DNA of 64,000 bases from Sphingosinithalassobacter tenebrarum (GCF_011057975.1 NZ_CP049109.1:1581001-1645000), one strand, 5' to 3'. Positions 15,598 through 24,500 are shown, counted from the stretch's first letter. The notes: generated from the letters alone by a model not told the origin. Program-made: numbers and translations.

Positions 15598-16062
15598 TCA
15601 GGCCGGCGCCGCATTCGTCACTGCCACGCGCTTAACCACCTTGTCGCCGAAAGCCTCGACCGCCGCTTTCTCGACGACGTCGCGAAAGCCGTCGATGCTG
15701 GGCAGCATGCCGTCGGGTCCGCTGGCGAGCGGCGTGCGATAGGTGCGCATGTTGATCGCATGGCGCAGCAGGGCGAGCCGCGCTGTGACGAATTCGACCT
15801 GTTCCTCGGGAACCTCCAGGCCGATATCGAAGGAGACATAGCCGGCGAGCCGCCCGTCCTCGAACACCAGCGGAGCGAGAATTCTCTCAGCGGCGACGAA
15901 GCTGGTCGGCGCTTGCTCGGCTTCTGCTTCCGCTTCCTGCGCCGCTTCTGCCTCCGCGCGGGCGGGCGGGGGGGCGAAGACGCTTGTCGCGGCGATCCCG
16001 GCGCCGCCGCCAACGGCAATGCCGAGGATCAGCAGCAGCAGGGGGAACAGAATCTTCTTCAT
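15598..16062 (-). CDS. fliL: Flagellar basal body-associated protein FliL
   Basis: 154 residues. One N-terminal membrane helix (KILFPLLLLILGIAVGGGAGIAATSVF), an Ala/Glu linker, and a periplasmic FliL domain (RLAGYVSFDIGLEVPEEQVEFVTARLALLRHAINMRTY). FliL rings surround the stator and help keep MotAB active under load. It follows motB by ten bases on the same strand. The sequence is divergent from enteric FliL, and position supports the call. Confidence 0.87.
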   Translation of the reverse strand: MKKILFPLLLLILGIAVGGGAGIAATSVFAPPPARAEAEAAQEAEAEAEQAPTSFVAAERILAPLVFEDGRLAGYVSFDIGLEVPEEQVEFVTARLALLRHAINMRTYRTPLASGPDGMLPSIDGFRDVVEKAAVEAFGDKVVKRVAVTNAAPA

Positions 16063-16072
16063 GCGGCGCCCC

Positions 16073-16930
16073 TCAGAACTTGAAGCTGGAATCGGTCGGC
16101 AGCGCGGAGGTTTCGCCCATCACGATGATGGTGATACGGCGGTTTTCCGGCCTGTCCGGCTGATCCGGGTAAACAGGTTTGGTGGCGCCCATCGCGACGA
16201 TTTCCGAAAGGCGATCCGCTGGCAAGCCGGCCGCGATCAGCGCGCCGCGCGCGGCGAGCGCGCGCTCGCCCGAAAGCCGCCAATTCGCTTCGCTGTTGCC
16301 GCCGGCGCCGTCGGTATGGCCTTCGATCGCGATCTGCGCGCCCGAGGGGGCGAGCTTCTCGGCGACCTGCGCCAGGATGGTACGGGCATAGGGATTGAGC
16401 TGAGCAGTGCCGCTGCGGAACATCGACTGGCGATCGCTGTCCATCAGCGTAATGCGCAATCCGTCGCGCGACGGTTCGATGTCGACGTTCTGCTTGCCCT
16501 GCGCATCCTGCGGGATCGTGTCGATCGCGACACGCAATTCGGTGGCAAGCACGCGCTGCGAAGCATCGGGAACATTGGCCGTGCCGCCCCGCGCCGTGCC
16601 GTTGACGCCCGCTTCCATCGTTGGCTGACCGACGCTGGTCTTGCTGTCGGCCTGCGCCGCGCGGCTGCGCCCCCCCAGGCCGGGGATTGCACCGGGATCG
16701 CTGGTCAGCGTCGTCGCCGGCGAAGCGTTGGGCGCTGTCGGCGTGAAATATTCGGCCAGCCCCTTCAGCCGCTCCTGATCCGGGCTGGAAATCAGCCAGA
16801 GCAGCATGAAGAAGGCCATCATGGCCGTCACGAAATCGGCATAGGCCACTTTCCAGGCCCCGCCATGATGTCCCCCGGCGACCTTCTTGACCTTCTTGAT
16901 GATGATCGGCCGCTCGTTGGACCTGGCCAT
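16073..16930 (-). CDS. motB: Flagellar motor stator protein MotB
   Basis: 285 residues from ATG 16930, which has GGAGG upstream. The N-terminus is cytoplasmic and basic (IIIKKVKKVAGGHHGG). The single membrane helix AYADFVTAMMAFFMLLWLIS has the proton-carrying Asp at residue 32. The plug follows, and an OmpA-like peptidoglycan-binding domain covers the last 130 residues (GTAQLNPYARTILAQVAEKLAP, IEGHTDGAGGNSEANWRLSGERALAAR, NRRITIIVM). MotB anchors the stator. Its partner motA is about 6.6 kb upstream, at the other end of the che genes. Confidence 0.96.
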   Translation of the reverse strand: MARSNERPIIIKKVKKVAGGHHGGAWKVAYADFVTAMMAFFMLLWLISSPDQERLKGLAEYFTPTAPNASPATTLTSDPGAIPGLGGRSRAAQADSKTSVGQPTMEAGVNGTARGGTANVPDASQRVLATELRVAIDTIPQDAQGKQNVDIEPSRDGLRITLMDSDRQSMFRSGTAQLNPYARTILAQVAEKLAPSGAQIAIEGHTDGAGGNSEANWRLSGERALAARGALIAAGLPADRLSEIVAMGATKPVYPDQPDRPENRRITIIVMGETSALPTDSSFKF

Positions 16931-16931
16931 G

Positions 16932-17264
16932 TCAGCCTCCCAACGCGCGACGGAGCCTGTCCTGCACCGCACCCAGGCGGACATGGCCGATCGCTTCGCG
17001 CGAATCCTCGCCGTCGGCGATGCGGTTCATCAGACTGGCACATTCCTCGGCGTGCTGGATGACATAGTCGAACGACTGAAGCTGCTCGAGATAGTTGGCG
17101 GCGAAATGCGCGTCGCTCACCAGCACTTCGGCCAGCCCCTCCAGCGTCTCGCGGATCTCCAGAATCTCCTTGGCCAGCACGCTGTGCAGTACGATCGAGT
17201 AAGGATCGTAGCCGGTCAGGGGCTGTGCGGAAGGGGGCAGCGAAGGCACGGGCAGACAGGACAT
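16932..17264 (-). CDS. Putative CheZ/CheT-like CheY-phosphate phosphatase
   Basis: 110 residues, predicted all-helical after a Pro-rich start. No name is secure. Residues 62-80 read LQSFDYVIQHAEECASLMN, with D66-x3-Q70, the catalytic D-x3-Q motif of CheZ and of the short CheT phosphatase found in Sinorhizobium che operons; that protein is of similar size. The gene starts at the cheD stop and ends one base before motB, deep inside a chemotaxis operon with two CheY proteins and no other visible phosphatase. The function is inferred from the motif and context. It could instead be another small che-operon protein. Confidence 0.55.
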   Translation of the reverse strand: MSCLPVPSLPPSAQPLTGYDPYSIVLHSVLAKEILEIRETLEGLAEVLVSDAHFAANYLEQLQSFDYVIQHAEECASLMNRIADGEDSREAIGHVRLGAVQDRLRRALGG

Positions 17265-17791
17265 CAGAACAGCTCCAGTTCGCCGCCATGCGTGGCGGGT
17301 TTGGGGGCGGGGCGCGGCGCCACCTCGGGCACGGCCTGCGCCACCTTGGTGCAGCGGCTGCGGCCGTCATGCGGCAGGAATTCCACCTTGCGGGCGGATG
17401 TGCCGCCGACATCGCAATGACCGATGCCGATTCCTTCGGTGTCCATGAAGCGTCGCGCGAAGGCGGCGTTGGACGAGCCAATGGAGCCGAGACCCGAAAT
17501 GATGTTCGCGCCGCCATAGATGTGCGCGCGCAACTGCTGGCGCGATGCGCCCTTGCCCATCATGCCGTTGATCAGCAACTCCATCGCGTGCACGCCATAG
17601 CGTTGCATATCGACCGGCGAGACGGCCTGGCCCACGCCCGGTTCGCCGAGCAGGAAGTGATTCATCCCGCCGACCTTCGCGACCGGGTCGTAGAGGCACA
17701 CGGCAACGCAGCTGCCGAGCAGGGTCGAGATGATGACGTGTGGTTCGGAAACCACCGCATGCTCGCCCTGAATGATGGGAATACGGCGCAT
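17264..17791 (-). CDS. cheD: Chemoreceptor glutamine deamidase CheD
   Basis: 175 residues. The catalytic Cys-His pair of CheD is visible in ISTLLGSCVAVCLYDP and GGMNHFLLGEPG; later motifs are HAMELLINGMMGKGASRQQLRAHIYGGANI and the family's VGGTSARKVEFLPHDGR. CheD deamidates specific receptor glutamines to glutamates and can interact with phosphatases or CheY. It lies between cheY and the CheZ/CheT-like gene on the same transcript. Confidence 0.95.
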   Translation of the reverse strand: MRRIPIIQGEHAVVSEPHVIISTLLGSCVAVCLYDPVAKVGGMNHFLLGEPGVGQAVSPVDMQRYGVHAMELLINGMMGKGASRQQLRAHIYGGANIISGLGSIGSSNAAFARRFMDTEGIGIGHCDVGGTSARKVEFLPHDGRSRCTKVAQAVPEVAPRPAPKPATHGGELELF

Positions 17792-17804
17792 CCGGCGGGC
17801 GTCC

Positions 17805-18194
17805 TCAGGTCAGCTCGCCGAAGACGCGCTCGATCTTTTCCTTGAGCGCGGCCGGAGCGAAGGGTTTGACGACATAGTTGTTGACGCCCAGCGCCGCGGC
17901 CTTCTGAACGACCTCGCGGTCGGACGAGCCGGTGAGCATGATGAACACCGTCTTGCCGATCACCGGATCGGCACGCACGTTCTGCAGGAACTGCAGTCCG
18001 TCCATTTCCGGCATGTTATAGTCCGAAATGATCAGATGGACGCGATCGTTGCGCACCGCCGAAAGTGCTTCCGGCGCCGAGGCTTTGTCGCGCACGTCCT
18101 TGAACCCCAGATCCTGCAGAGCGCGACGGATCATCGCCCGCATGCTGGTCTGGTCGTCGACGACCATCACCTTGATTTGTGACGCTGCTGGCAT
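17805..18194 (-). CDS. cheY: Chemotaxis response regulator CheY
   Basis: 129 residues, a single receiver domain. The acidic pair is VVDDQ (D13, D14), the phospho-acceptor is D58 in IISDYNMPEMDG, and the switch residues are MLTGSS and YVVKPF. It is closer to canonical motor-binding CheY than the second copy because of the VKAF-like VVKPFAPAALKEKIERVF end. It starts with a one-base overlap with the cheB stop. Phosphorylated CheY binds FliM/FliN to change motor rotation. Confidence 0.94.
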   Translation of the reverse strand: MPAASQIKVMVVDDQTSMRAMIRRALQDLGFKDVRDKASAPEALSAVRNDRVHLIISDYNMPEMDGLQFLQNVRADPVIGKTVFIMLTGSSDREVVQKAAALGVNNYVVKPFAPAALKEKIERVFGELT

Positions 18195-19237
18195 CAGACG
18201 TTCCCTGTCATCGAATGGGTGCGGCAGGCCGCGAGAATTGCCTCGGGCATGGCCGACAGACTAAGTTCCTTTTCAACTGCTCCGATCTCGAGCGCCGCAC
18301 GCGGCATGCCCCAGACGACGCAGCTGTCGCGCGATTGCGCGAATGTGTGCGCACCCGCGCTGCGCATCTCCATCAGGCCACGGGCGCCATCCATGCCCAT
18401 GCCGGTCAGGATCACGCCCACCGCGGCGGAACCGAGCGGAACAAGCGAGCGGAACAGAATGTCGACCGAGGGGCGATGCCCGCCGACCGGGTCGCCATCC
18501 TTCAATCGTATCCGTCCATTCGCCAATTCCATGTGCCGTTGGCTCCCAGGAGCAATATAGACGGTTCCACGCGCCGGGATCGCACCATCCGTCGCTTCCG
18601 CGACGTGAACCGCGCAATCCTTGTCGAGCCGTTCGGCAAAACTGCGGGTAAAGGTCGCGGGCATATGCTGAACGATCAGCACCGGGGGACAATCCTCGGG
18701 CAGGGCGGGCAGCAGTGAGAACAGCGCCTCGACGCCGCCTGTCGACGACCCGATGCCGATCACTGCGTCGTTCGACATCCCGTGTTTCGAGGAAACCGCG
18801 CGCGGCAGCGGGTTGGGGCCGGCGCGCACCGCGGCGCGGGCCGCCGATTTCACTTTCGTGCACAGCAACTCGGCATCGCGGGCGATATCCTCGGGCGTGC
18901 CGCTGGGCTTGGTTACATAGTCGACCGCGCCGAGGCGCAGCGCCTCGATCGTCACGGCGGCACCGCGCGCGGTGAGCGTCGAGCACATCACCACCGGCAT
19001 CGGTCGCAGCCGCATGATCTTTTCCAGGAAGGACAGGCCGTCCATGCCGGGCATTTCGACGTCCAGCGTCAGCACGTCGGGATCGAGCGACTTGATCATC
19101 TCGCGCGCCGAGAAGGGCTCGGGCGCCATGCCGACCACTTCGATTTCGGGGTCCGCCGAAAGAATACGCTTGAGCGTCGCGCGCATCGATGCGCTGTCAT
19201 CGACGATCAGGGTTCGCACCGGTCGTGTCACCCTCAC
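18194..19237 (-). CDS. cheB: Protein-glutamate methylesterase CheB
   Basis: 347 residues. The N-terminal receiver domain has phospho-acceptor D59 (LTLDVEMPGMDG). The C-terminal methylesterase has the Ser-His-Asp triad: GIGSSTGGVEAL, VQHMPATFTRSFAERL and GMGMDGARGL. CheB removes methyl groups from receptors after CheA phosphorylation, giving adaptation with CheR. The start overlaps the cheR stop by four bases. Confidence 0.97.
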   Translation of the reverse strand: MRVTRPVRTLIVDDSASMRATLKRILSADPEIEVVGMAPEPFSAREMIKSLDPDVLTLDVEMPGMDGLSFLEKIMRLRPMPVVMCSTLTARGAAVTIEALRLGAVDYVTKPSGTPEDIARDAELLCTKVKSAARAAVRAGPNPLPRAVSSKHGMSNDAVIGIGSSTGGVEALFSLLPALPEDCPPVLIVQHMPATFTRSFAERLDKDCAVHVAEATDGAIPARGTVYIAPGSQRHMELANGRIRLKDGDPVGGHRPSVDILFRSLVPLGSAAVGVILTGMGMDGARGLMEMRSAGAHTFAQSRDSCVVWGMPRAALEIGAVEKELSLSAMPEAILAACRTHSMTGNV

Positions 19238-20124
19238 TCTCCCTTACGATAAATGGTGTGGCCGCAGCTGCGCATTCGCAGCGAGGCCGGGCCGATCATC
19301 CGTTCCGAGTGGCCGATATAGAGAAATCCTTCGGGGGCGAGCTGATCGACGAAACGCTGTTCCAGTTCCTCCTTCGCGTCGTCGGCGAAGTAGATCATCA
19401 CGTTGCGGCAGAAGATCGCGTCATACTGCGCCTTGAGCGGCCAGGATTCGAACAGGTTGAGCACGCGGGCCGTGACCATTGCCCGCGCTTCGTCCGCCAT
19501 CACGAACCCGCCGTCGGCCGGCCGCATCCATGCGCTGCGATAGGCCTCCGGGATCGCCTGCACGGCGTTCTCGGGATACCAGGCGCGGCGCACGGCCTCG
19601 ACCACCGGCGGCGAAATGTCGGTCGCCAGCAGTTTGACGTCGGCATTGCGCAGCCACGAAGCCGATGCGCGATCGGCGCCGAGCAGGCACATCGCGATCG
19701 TATAGACTTCCTCGCCCGACGAACTGCCCGCCGACCAGATGCGGACGGGCTTTCGCTGGGACACCTTCTCGCGCAGCAGCGGCATCAATGTTTCGCGCAA
19801 GTGATCGAAATGATGCGGCTCGCGGAAGAAATGCGTGTGGTTGGTGGTGAGTGCCACCACCATCCGCCCGCGCTCTTCCTTGTCGCGTTCGACCAGTTGG
19901 ACGTATTCGCTGAACCGGGACAGACCATGTTCGCGCAACCGCCGCGCCAGCCGAGACTGGACGAGCGTCATCTTCGCCTCGCTCAGCGCGATGCGTGCGT
20001 CGGATTGCATGATCGCGGCAATGGCGGTGAAGTCGCGCGGAGTAAGCTCCGCATTGGCCGCCGCCGACATTGCCGTGGTGCCGCCGGCGAGCGCCGCCGT
20101 GGCGCTGGCGCCGGCGGCGGTCAT
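19234..20124 (-). CDS. cheR: Chemoreceptor methyltransferase CheR
   Basis: 296 residues. An Ala-rich N-terminus is followed by the CheR N-terminal helical domain (RLARRLREHGLSRFSEYVQLVER) and the SAM-binding domain (PVRIWSAGSSSGEEVYTIAMCLL, then LLATDISPPVVEAVRRAWY and YDAIFCRNVMIYFADDAK). It methylates receptor glutamates using S-adenosylmethionine. Both chemoreceptors in the window end in W-x-x-F, which fits tethering of CheR through its beta subdomain. It overlaps cheW and cheB by four bases. Confidence 0.97.
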   Translation of the reverse strand: MTAAGASATAALAGGTTAMSAAANAELTPRDFTAIAAIMQSDARIALSEAKMTLVQSRLARRLREHGLSRFSEYVQLVERDKEERGRMVVALTTNHTHFFREPHHFDHLRETLMPLLREKVSQRKPVRIWSAGSSSGEEVYTIAMCLLGADRASASWLRNADVKLLATDISPPVVEAVRRAWYPENAVQAIPEAYRSAWMRPADGGFVMADEARAMVTARVLNLFESWPLKAQYDAIFCRNVMIYFADDAKEELEQRFVDQLAPEGFLYIGHSERMIGPASLRMRSCGHTIYRKGE

Positions 20125-20612
20125 GCCGCCAGATCCAGATGCTTGGTGAGGCTCAGCGCGTCGAGGTCGAGCAGCAGGACCATCTGGCCCTCTTCCGACT
20201 TGGTGCCGTCGGCACCGCGCGCGGTGATACGCACCAGCCCCTGAATGACGCTCGGCTCGCCGATCTCGACATCGGGCGCGGGCTGCACTTCCTGACTGCC
20301 GATCGCGACGATGTCGGTCACTTCATCGACCAGGAAACCGGCCTGCTTGCCGCTGATGCTGACCACCAGGATGCACGAGCGCGGGTGAATGACGCTCGGC
20401 TCCCAGCCCAGCCGTTCGGACAGGCCGACGACGGGGATCACATTGCCGCGCAGATTGGTGACGCCCTTGATGAACGGCGGCACCGACGGCAGCGGAGTGG
20501 GATCTTCCCATTCGCGGATTTCGATCAGCGAGGTCATGTCGATCCCGAAAATCTGCTTGCCCAGGGTGAAGGTGACGATCTTACGGTCGGCAACGGTGTC
20601 GGTGTTGCTCAT
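20121..20612 (-). CDS. cheW: Chemotaxis adaptor CheW
   Basis: 163 residues, the SH3-like CheW fold: VTFTLGKQIFGIDMTSLIEIREWEDPTPLPSVPPFIKGVTNLRGNVIPVV, including the NLRG motif, then GFLVDEVTDIVAI. It couples chemoreceptors to CheA. It overlaps cheA and cheR by four bases each. Confidence 0.97.
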   Translation of the reverse strand: MSNTDTVADRKIVTFTLGKQIFGIDMTSLIEIREWEDPTPLPSVPPFIKGVTNLRGNVIPVVGLSERLGWEPSVIHPRSCILVVSISGKQAGFLVDEVTDIVAIGSQEVQPAPDVEIGEPSVIQGLVRITARGADGTKSEEGQMVLLLDLDALSLTKHLDLAA

Positions 20613-22813
20613 GCTGCCAGTCCTTTCGGTGCGAAACGGGTTTGCGTGGGCGAAGCGACCAGCGCTTCGATGTCGAGGATGAGGGCGATCGAGCCGTCAC
20701 CCAGGATGGTGGCGCCGCCCAGACCGCGGATCGGATGCAGATTCTGGTCGAGACTCTTGATCACGACTTCGCGGCGATCGTCGATCGTATCGACCATCAG
20801 GCCGACATGGCCGGCGGTTTCGCTTTCGACGATGACCACCAGCGAATCCTCGATCGAGCGATCGTCGTTCAGGCCGAAAATCTCGGTCGCGCGTTTGACC
20901 GGCAGATATTCGCCGCGCATCTCGATCACTTCGGTGTTCGGCGTCGTGCGCTTCACCTGGCCCTTTTCCGGCTGGACCGTTTCGATGACATGCGCGAGCG
21001 GCAGCACGAAACGCTGTCCGGCAAGACGGACGATCATGCCGTCGAGGATCGCCAGCGTCAGCGGCAGGATCATCGTGAAGGTCGTGCCTTCGCCGGGAAC
21101 CGATGCGATTTCCACACGGCCACCCAGCGCTTCGACGTTCGACCGGACCACATCCATTCCGACACCGCGGCCGGAAATGTTCGAGATGGTGTCTGCAGTC
21201 GAGAAGCCCGGCGCGCAGATGAGCTGATCGATTTCCTCGTTGGAAAGCTGGGCGTCGGCGGGCACGATGCCGCGTTCGACGGCCTTGGCCAGAACCTTTT
21301 CACGGTTGATGCCGCGGCCGTCGTCCTTGACCCGCACGAAAATGCGCGCGCCCTTCTGTTCGGCCGAAAGGCGGATTGTGCCGTCGGGAGACTTGCCCGC
21401 CGCGATGCGTTCCTCGGCGCTTTCGATGCCGTGGTCGGCGGCGTTGCGGATCATGTGAGTCAGCGGGTCGCCGATCTTCTCGATCACGCCCTTGTCGACT
21501 TCGGTCGTCTCGCCGATCGTTTCCAGGTTGATCGTCTTGCCGGTTTCCGCACCCAGGTCGCGCAGCATCCGGGGGACGCGGCTGAACGCCTGCCGGATCG
21601 GCTGGGCGCGCAGCGACATGACATTGTCCTGGATCTGGCGCGTGAGCCGCGCCAGCTCGGGAAGCTCGACGCGCTGCGCGTCGGCCGAGGAGAGGCGATC
21701 GGACAGGATCGAGTTGCGGATCACCAGTTCGCCGACCAGGTTGAGCAGCATGTCGAGCTTGGCCAGGTCGACGCGGATCGTCTGCGAGACCATTTCCGAC
21801 GGCTTGTCGGCGAACTTGTTGGCCTTGTCCGCCTCCGGGGCAGGCGGCGCCGAAGGCGCGATTGTGGTCGCTTCGGCGATCGACTGCACCATCGACAGCA
21901 TCTGATCGAGATCGGCCGACGGATCGACCTGCGCACGCACGTCGGGCAACGCGGCTTCCTGCTCGACGGCAGGTTCCGGCACGGCGTCGGCGACAATCGC
22001 GCCGGCTTCCTCGCGCGTTATCTCGACGAGGGCCTCGGGTGAGACGAAGTCGAAACAATCGCGGATCGCCGATTCCTCGACCGTGCCGGGAACGCGCAGC
22101 GTCCAGCCGAAATATGCCGCTTCGGTGTCGATATCGCGCAGCGCGGGCAGATCGCCCACGTCGACCGCGACGATTTCACCACCAAGCGATTCGACTTCGC
22201 GGATCACGAGCATCGGTTCGCCGGCATTGGCCAGATCGGCGTCGCCCGGCGTGAAACGGACGGTCCAGTCGGCAGGGCCGCCGCTTTCGCCATCGAGTTC
22301 CTCGATCGCGACCGTCACCGGCTGGAAACCGAACGGATCTTCCTCGCCGGCGGGCGCTTCGGTCGCCGGAGCGGCCGGGGCAGGGGCCTGCGCCGCAGGA
22401 GTGGCATCCTCTCCGTCATCGGCGAGTCCGCCATTGGCGAGGATCGCCTCGAGCCGTGCGATCATCTCGCCATCCTCGGGAACGCCTGCCTGGCCGGTTG
22501 CGGCCGAAACATGGTCCGACAGCAGATCGAATGCGATCAGCATCACGCGAACCAGCGGCAGCGTCGGTTCGATCTTGCCGCCGCGCACTGCGTCCAGAAC
22601 ATTCTCGAAGCTGTGCGCGAAATGCGTCAGTGCGGTATGGCCGAACGCGCCGGCGCCGCCCTTGATCGAATGCACCGCGCGAAAGACGCTGGCGATCGTG
22701 TCGGCGGACGTGTCGCCGTTCTGCATCGCCGACAGCCCCTCTTCGGCGGCTGCCAGGCCTTCCGTGCATTCTTCGAAGAAGATTGCCTGGATTTCGTCGA
22801 GTTCGTCGCTCAC
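20609..22813 (-). CDS. cheA: Chemotaxis histidine kinase CheA
   Basis: 734 residues from GTG 22813, chosen because it forms a GTGA overlap with the stop of the upstream receiver gene; GTG 22819 would add two residues. The P1 Hpt domain has phospho-His 48 in VFRAVHSIKGGAGAFG. A long acidic linker and P2-like segment follow, then P3 dimerisation (KLDMLLNLVGELVIRNSIL), the HATPase (DPLTHMIRNAADHGIES, DDGRGINREKV, GRGVGMDVVRSNVEALGGRV) and P5, CheW-like (GLGGATILGDGSIALILDIEALV). It phosphorylates the CheY proteins and CheB. Confidence 0.97.
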   Translation of the reverse strand: MSDELDEIQAIFFEECTEGLAAAEEGLSAMQNGDTSADTIASVFRAVHSIKGGAGAFGHTALTHFAHSFENVLDAVRGGKIEPTLPLVRVMLIAFDLLSDHVSAATGQAGVPEDGEMIARLEAILANGGLADDGEDATPAAQAPAPAAPATEAPAGEEDPFGFQPVTVAIEELDGESGGPADWTVRFTPGDADLANAGEPMLVIREVESLGGEIVAVDVGDLPALRDIDTEAAYFGWTLRVPGTVEESAIRDCFDFVSPEALVEITREEAGAIVADAVPEPAVEQEAALPDVRAQVDPSADLDQMLSMVQSIAEATTIAPSAPPAPEADKANKFADKPSEMVSQTIRVDLAKLDMLLNLVGELVIRNSILSDRLSSADAQRVELPELARLTRQIQDNVMSLRAQPIRQAFSRVPRMLRDLGAETGKTINLETIGETTEVDKGVIEKIGDPLTHMIRNAADHGIESAEERIAAGKSPDGTIRLSAEQKGARIFVRVKDDGRGINREKVLAKAVERGIVPADAQLSNEEIDQLICAPGFSTADTISNISGRGVGMDVVRSNVEALGGRVEIASVPGEGTTFTMILPLTLAILDGMIVRLAGQRFVLPLAHVIETVQPEKGQVKRTTPNTEVIEMRGEYLPVKRATEIFGLNDDRSIEDSLVVIVESETAGHVGLMVDTIDDRREVVIKSLDQNLHPIRGLGGATILGDGSIALILDIEALVASPTQTRFAPKGLAA

Positions 22814-23175
22814 GGGCACACACGGCGGATCGCCGCCCCCAGTTTCTCGGCCTCGAAGGGCTTGGTGATCCAGCCGGTGGCTCCGGCGCTGCGCGCACGG
22901 GCCTTCTTCTCGTCCGAAAACTCGGTCGAGAGTACCAGGATCGGCGTGCCCTTGAACCCGCCTTCGGAACGCACGGCCTCGATCAGCTCGAAGCCGTCCA
23001 TTTTGGGCATGTTGATGTCGGTGATCAGCAGGTCGGGCTTCACTTCGTGCATGCGCTCGAGGCCGTGCTGGCCGTCATTGGCGCTTTCGATGCGATAGCC
23101 TTGCGCGCTCAGCGATGCCTTCAGCAGCATGCGCATGCTCGCCGAGTCATCGACGGTAAGGATCAACTTGCTCAC
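22810..23175 (-). CDS. cheY: Single-domain CheY-like response regulator
   Basis: 121 residues: VDD at residues 8-10, phospho-acceptor D53 (LLITDINMPKMDGFE), VLSTEF and the WITKPFEAEKL switch region. It is the second CheY-type protein in the operon, placed immediately upstream of cheA. In alphaproteobacteria with two CheY proteins, one often acts as a phosphate sink while the other binds the motor; position alone cannot tell which is which. It overlaps the STAS gene by four bases. Confidence 0.92.
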   Translation of the reverse strand: MSKLILTVDDSASMRMLLKASLSAQGYRIESANDGQHGLERMHEVKPDLLITDINMPKMDGFELIEAVRSEGGFKGTPILVLSTEFSDEKKARARSAGATGWITKPFEAEKLGAAIRRVCP

Positions 23176-23597
23176 TGGTGTTCTCCGGTCTGAATGCCGA
23201 TGGCGTCGGTCAGGCGGCAGCGCGTGACGCGGTCGACGAATGCTTGGCTGGGGTTTTCGATGGAAAGGGCGTAGCCCGACTGTTCCGATTCACGCCGCGC
23301 CGCGACGAGCAGTTGCAGCACGGCCTGGCCGACGCTTTCCACTTCGCTGGCGTCAACGATGACCTCGCCGTCCAGATCGGCGGCAAGGACCATGCGTACC
23401 TTGATGTCCTCGGCCGCGACGGTGCTGGCATGCGCGGGCAGGCGCACGGCGCGATCCTCGTCGGCCGGTGCCGGGTTTTCGGCATCGCCCGGTTCGGCTG
23501 CGTCCGCCGCCGGGGCGGCCTCGCAATCGATGGGCAGGATGTCCTCAAGGTCCACCAGCTGGGGGACGAATTCAGGCGGCTGCTGCGGAGAGTCCAT
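23172..23597 (-). CDS. STAS-domain protein of the chemotaxis operon
   Basis: 141 residues from ATG 23597; the longer frame adds a basic leader. The first 70 residues are acidic and Pro/Ala-rich. The last 75 form a STAS (anti-sigma antagonist-like) domain: DIKVRMVLAADLDGEVIVDASEVESVGQAVLQLLVAARR, with a Ser after the VDASEV strand where phosphorylation occurs in SpoIIAA-like proteins. STAS proteins are found at the start of many proteobacterial che operons, with no fixed role. The start overlaps the end of motA by 26 bases. Confidence 0.82.
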   Translation of the reverse strand: MDSPQQPPEFVPQLVDLEDILPIDCEAAPAADAAEPGDAENPAPADEDRAVRLPAHASTVAAEDIKVRMVLAADLDGEVIVDASEVESVGQAVLQLLVAARRESEQSGYALSIENPSQAFVDRVTRCRLTDAIGIQTGEHQ

Positions 23598-24456
23598 TTT
23601 TCGCCTCGTCGAGAGCAGTTTCAAGTTGCTGGAAAGTCGGCGCATAGGCGCTGGGCGTCATGCGTCGGGCGATCTCGATCGCGACCTGCACGGGCACTTC
23701 CTGCGCATAGGCGACGATCGCGGTCTTCACGATGAAGAAGGGCTTGCTGTCTTCTTCGATGGTTTCGTTGAGTTTGGCGGCGAGCGGACCCACCACGCAG
23801 TAGCTGAGCAGCACCCCGAGGAACGTACCGACGAGCGCGCCGCCAATCATCGCGCCGAGAATTTCGGTCGGCTGATCGATCGAGCCCATCGTCTTGATAA
23901 CGCCCAGAACCGCGGCGACGATGCCGATCGCGGGCAGGCCGTCGGCCATCAGCTGCAAGGCGTGCTGGGGGCCGAGCTCCTCGTGGTGATGCTTTTCGAT
24001 ATCGGCTTCCATCGCCGCTTCGATCTGATGCGGGTCTTCGAAATTGACGGTCATCATTCGCAGATAGTCGGCGATGAATTCCACCAGATGATGATCCTTG
24101 ACGATCCGGGGATAGGGCTGAAACAGGCTGCTTTCGTGCGGATTGTCGAGATGCGGCTCGATCGCCGTCGCGCCGCCCTTCTTGAAGGTCGACAAGAGCT
24201 GGAACAGCAACGTCAGCAGATCGGCATAGTCGGTCTTCTTCCAGCGCGATCCCTTGAACGCACGAACCAGCCCGCCGGCGGCTTTCTTCACCGTCGCCAT
24301 CGAATTGCCGACGATGAAGGCACCGATAGCGGCGCCGCCGATCGCCATCAGCTCATGCGGCAGGGCATGGGTGATGATGTCCATCTTCCCGCCCGCCATC
24401 ATGAAGCTGCCGAAGACGCAGCCCAAGATGATTATGAAACCTACCGCGTTCAGCAT
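23572..24456 (-). CDS. motA: Flagellar motor stator protein MotA
   Basis: 294 residues, four membrane segments: LNAVGFIIILGCVFGSFMMAGG at the start, HALPHELMAIGGAAIGAFIVG, then the large cytoplasmic loop, then GLPAIGIVAAVLGVIKTMGSIDQPTEILGAMIGGALVGTFLGVLLSYCVVGPLAAKL. MotA subunits surround the MotB helices to make the proton channel. It is the first gene of the minus-strand motA-che-motB run and has a TCCTATAA element 37 bases upstream. Confidence 0.97.
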   Translation of the reverse strand: MLNAVGFIIILGCVFGSFMMAGGKMDIITHALPHELMAIGGAAIGAFIVGNSMATVKKAAGGLVRAFKGSRWKKTDYADLLTLLFQLLSTFKKGGATAIEPHLDNPHESSLFQPYPRIVKDHHLVEFIADYLRMMTVNFEDPHQIEAAMEADIEKHHHEELGPQHALQLMADGLPAIGIVAAVLGVIKTMGSIDQPTEILGAMIGGALVGTFLGVLLSYCVVGPLAAKLNETIEEDSKPFFIVKTAIVAYAQEVPVQVAIEIARRMTPSAYAPTFQQLETALDEAKNGLSAAAA

Positions 24457-24492
24457 GATACTGGTGCTTTGCTTCCCTGGATTACGTTTGAA

Positions 24493-24500
24493 TTATAGGA
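24493..24500 (-). promoter_or_regulatory. TCCTATAA element upstream of motA
   Basis: TCCTATAA on the minus strand, 37 bases before motA, followed by TTC so that the -10-like core is TATAAT. It probably drives the long motA-che-motB operon. Confidence 0.55.
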
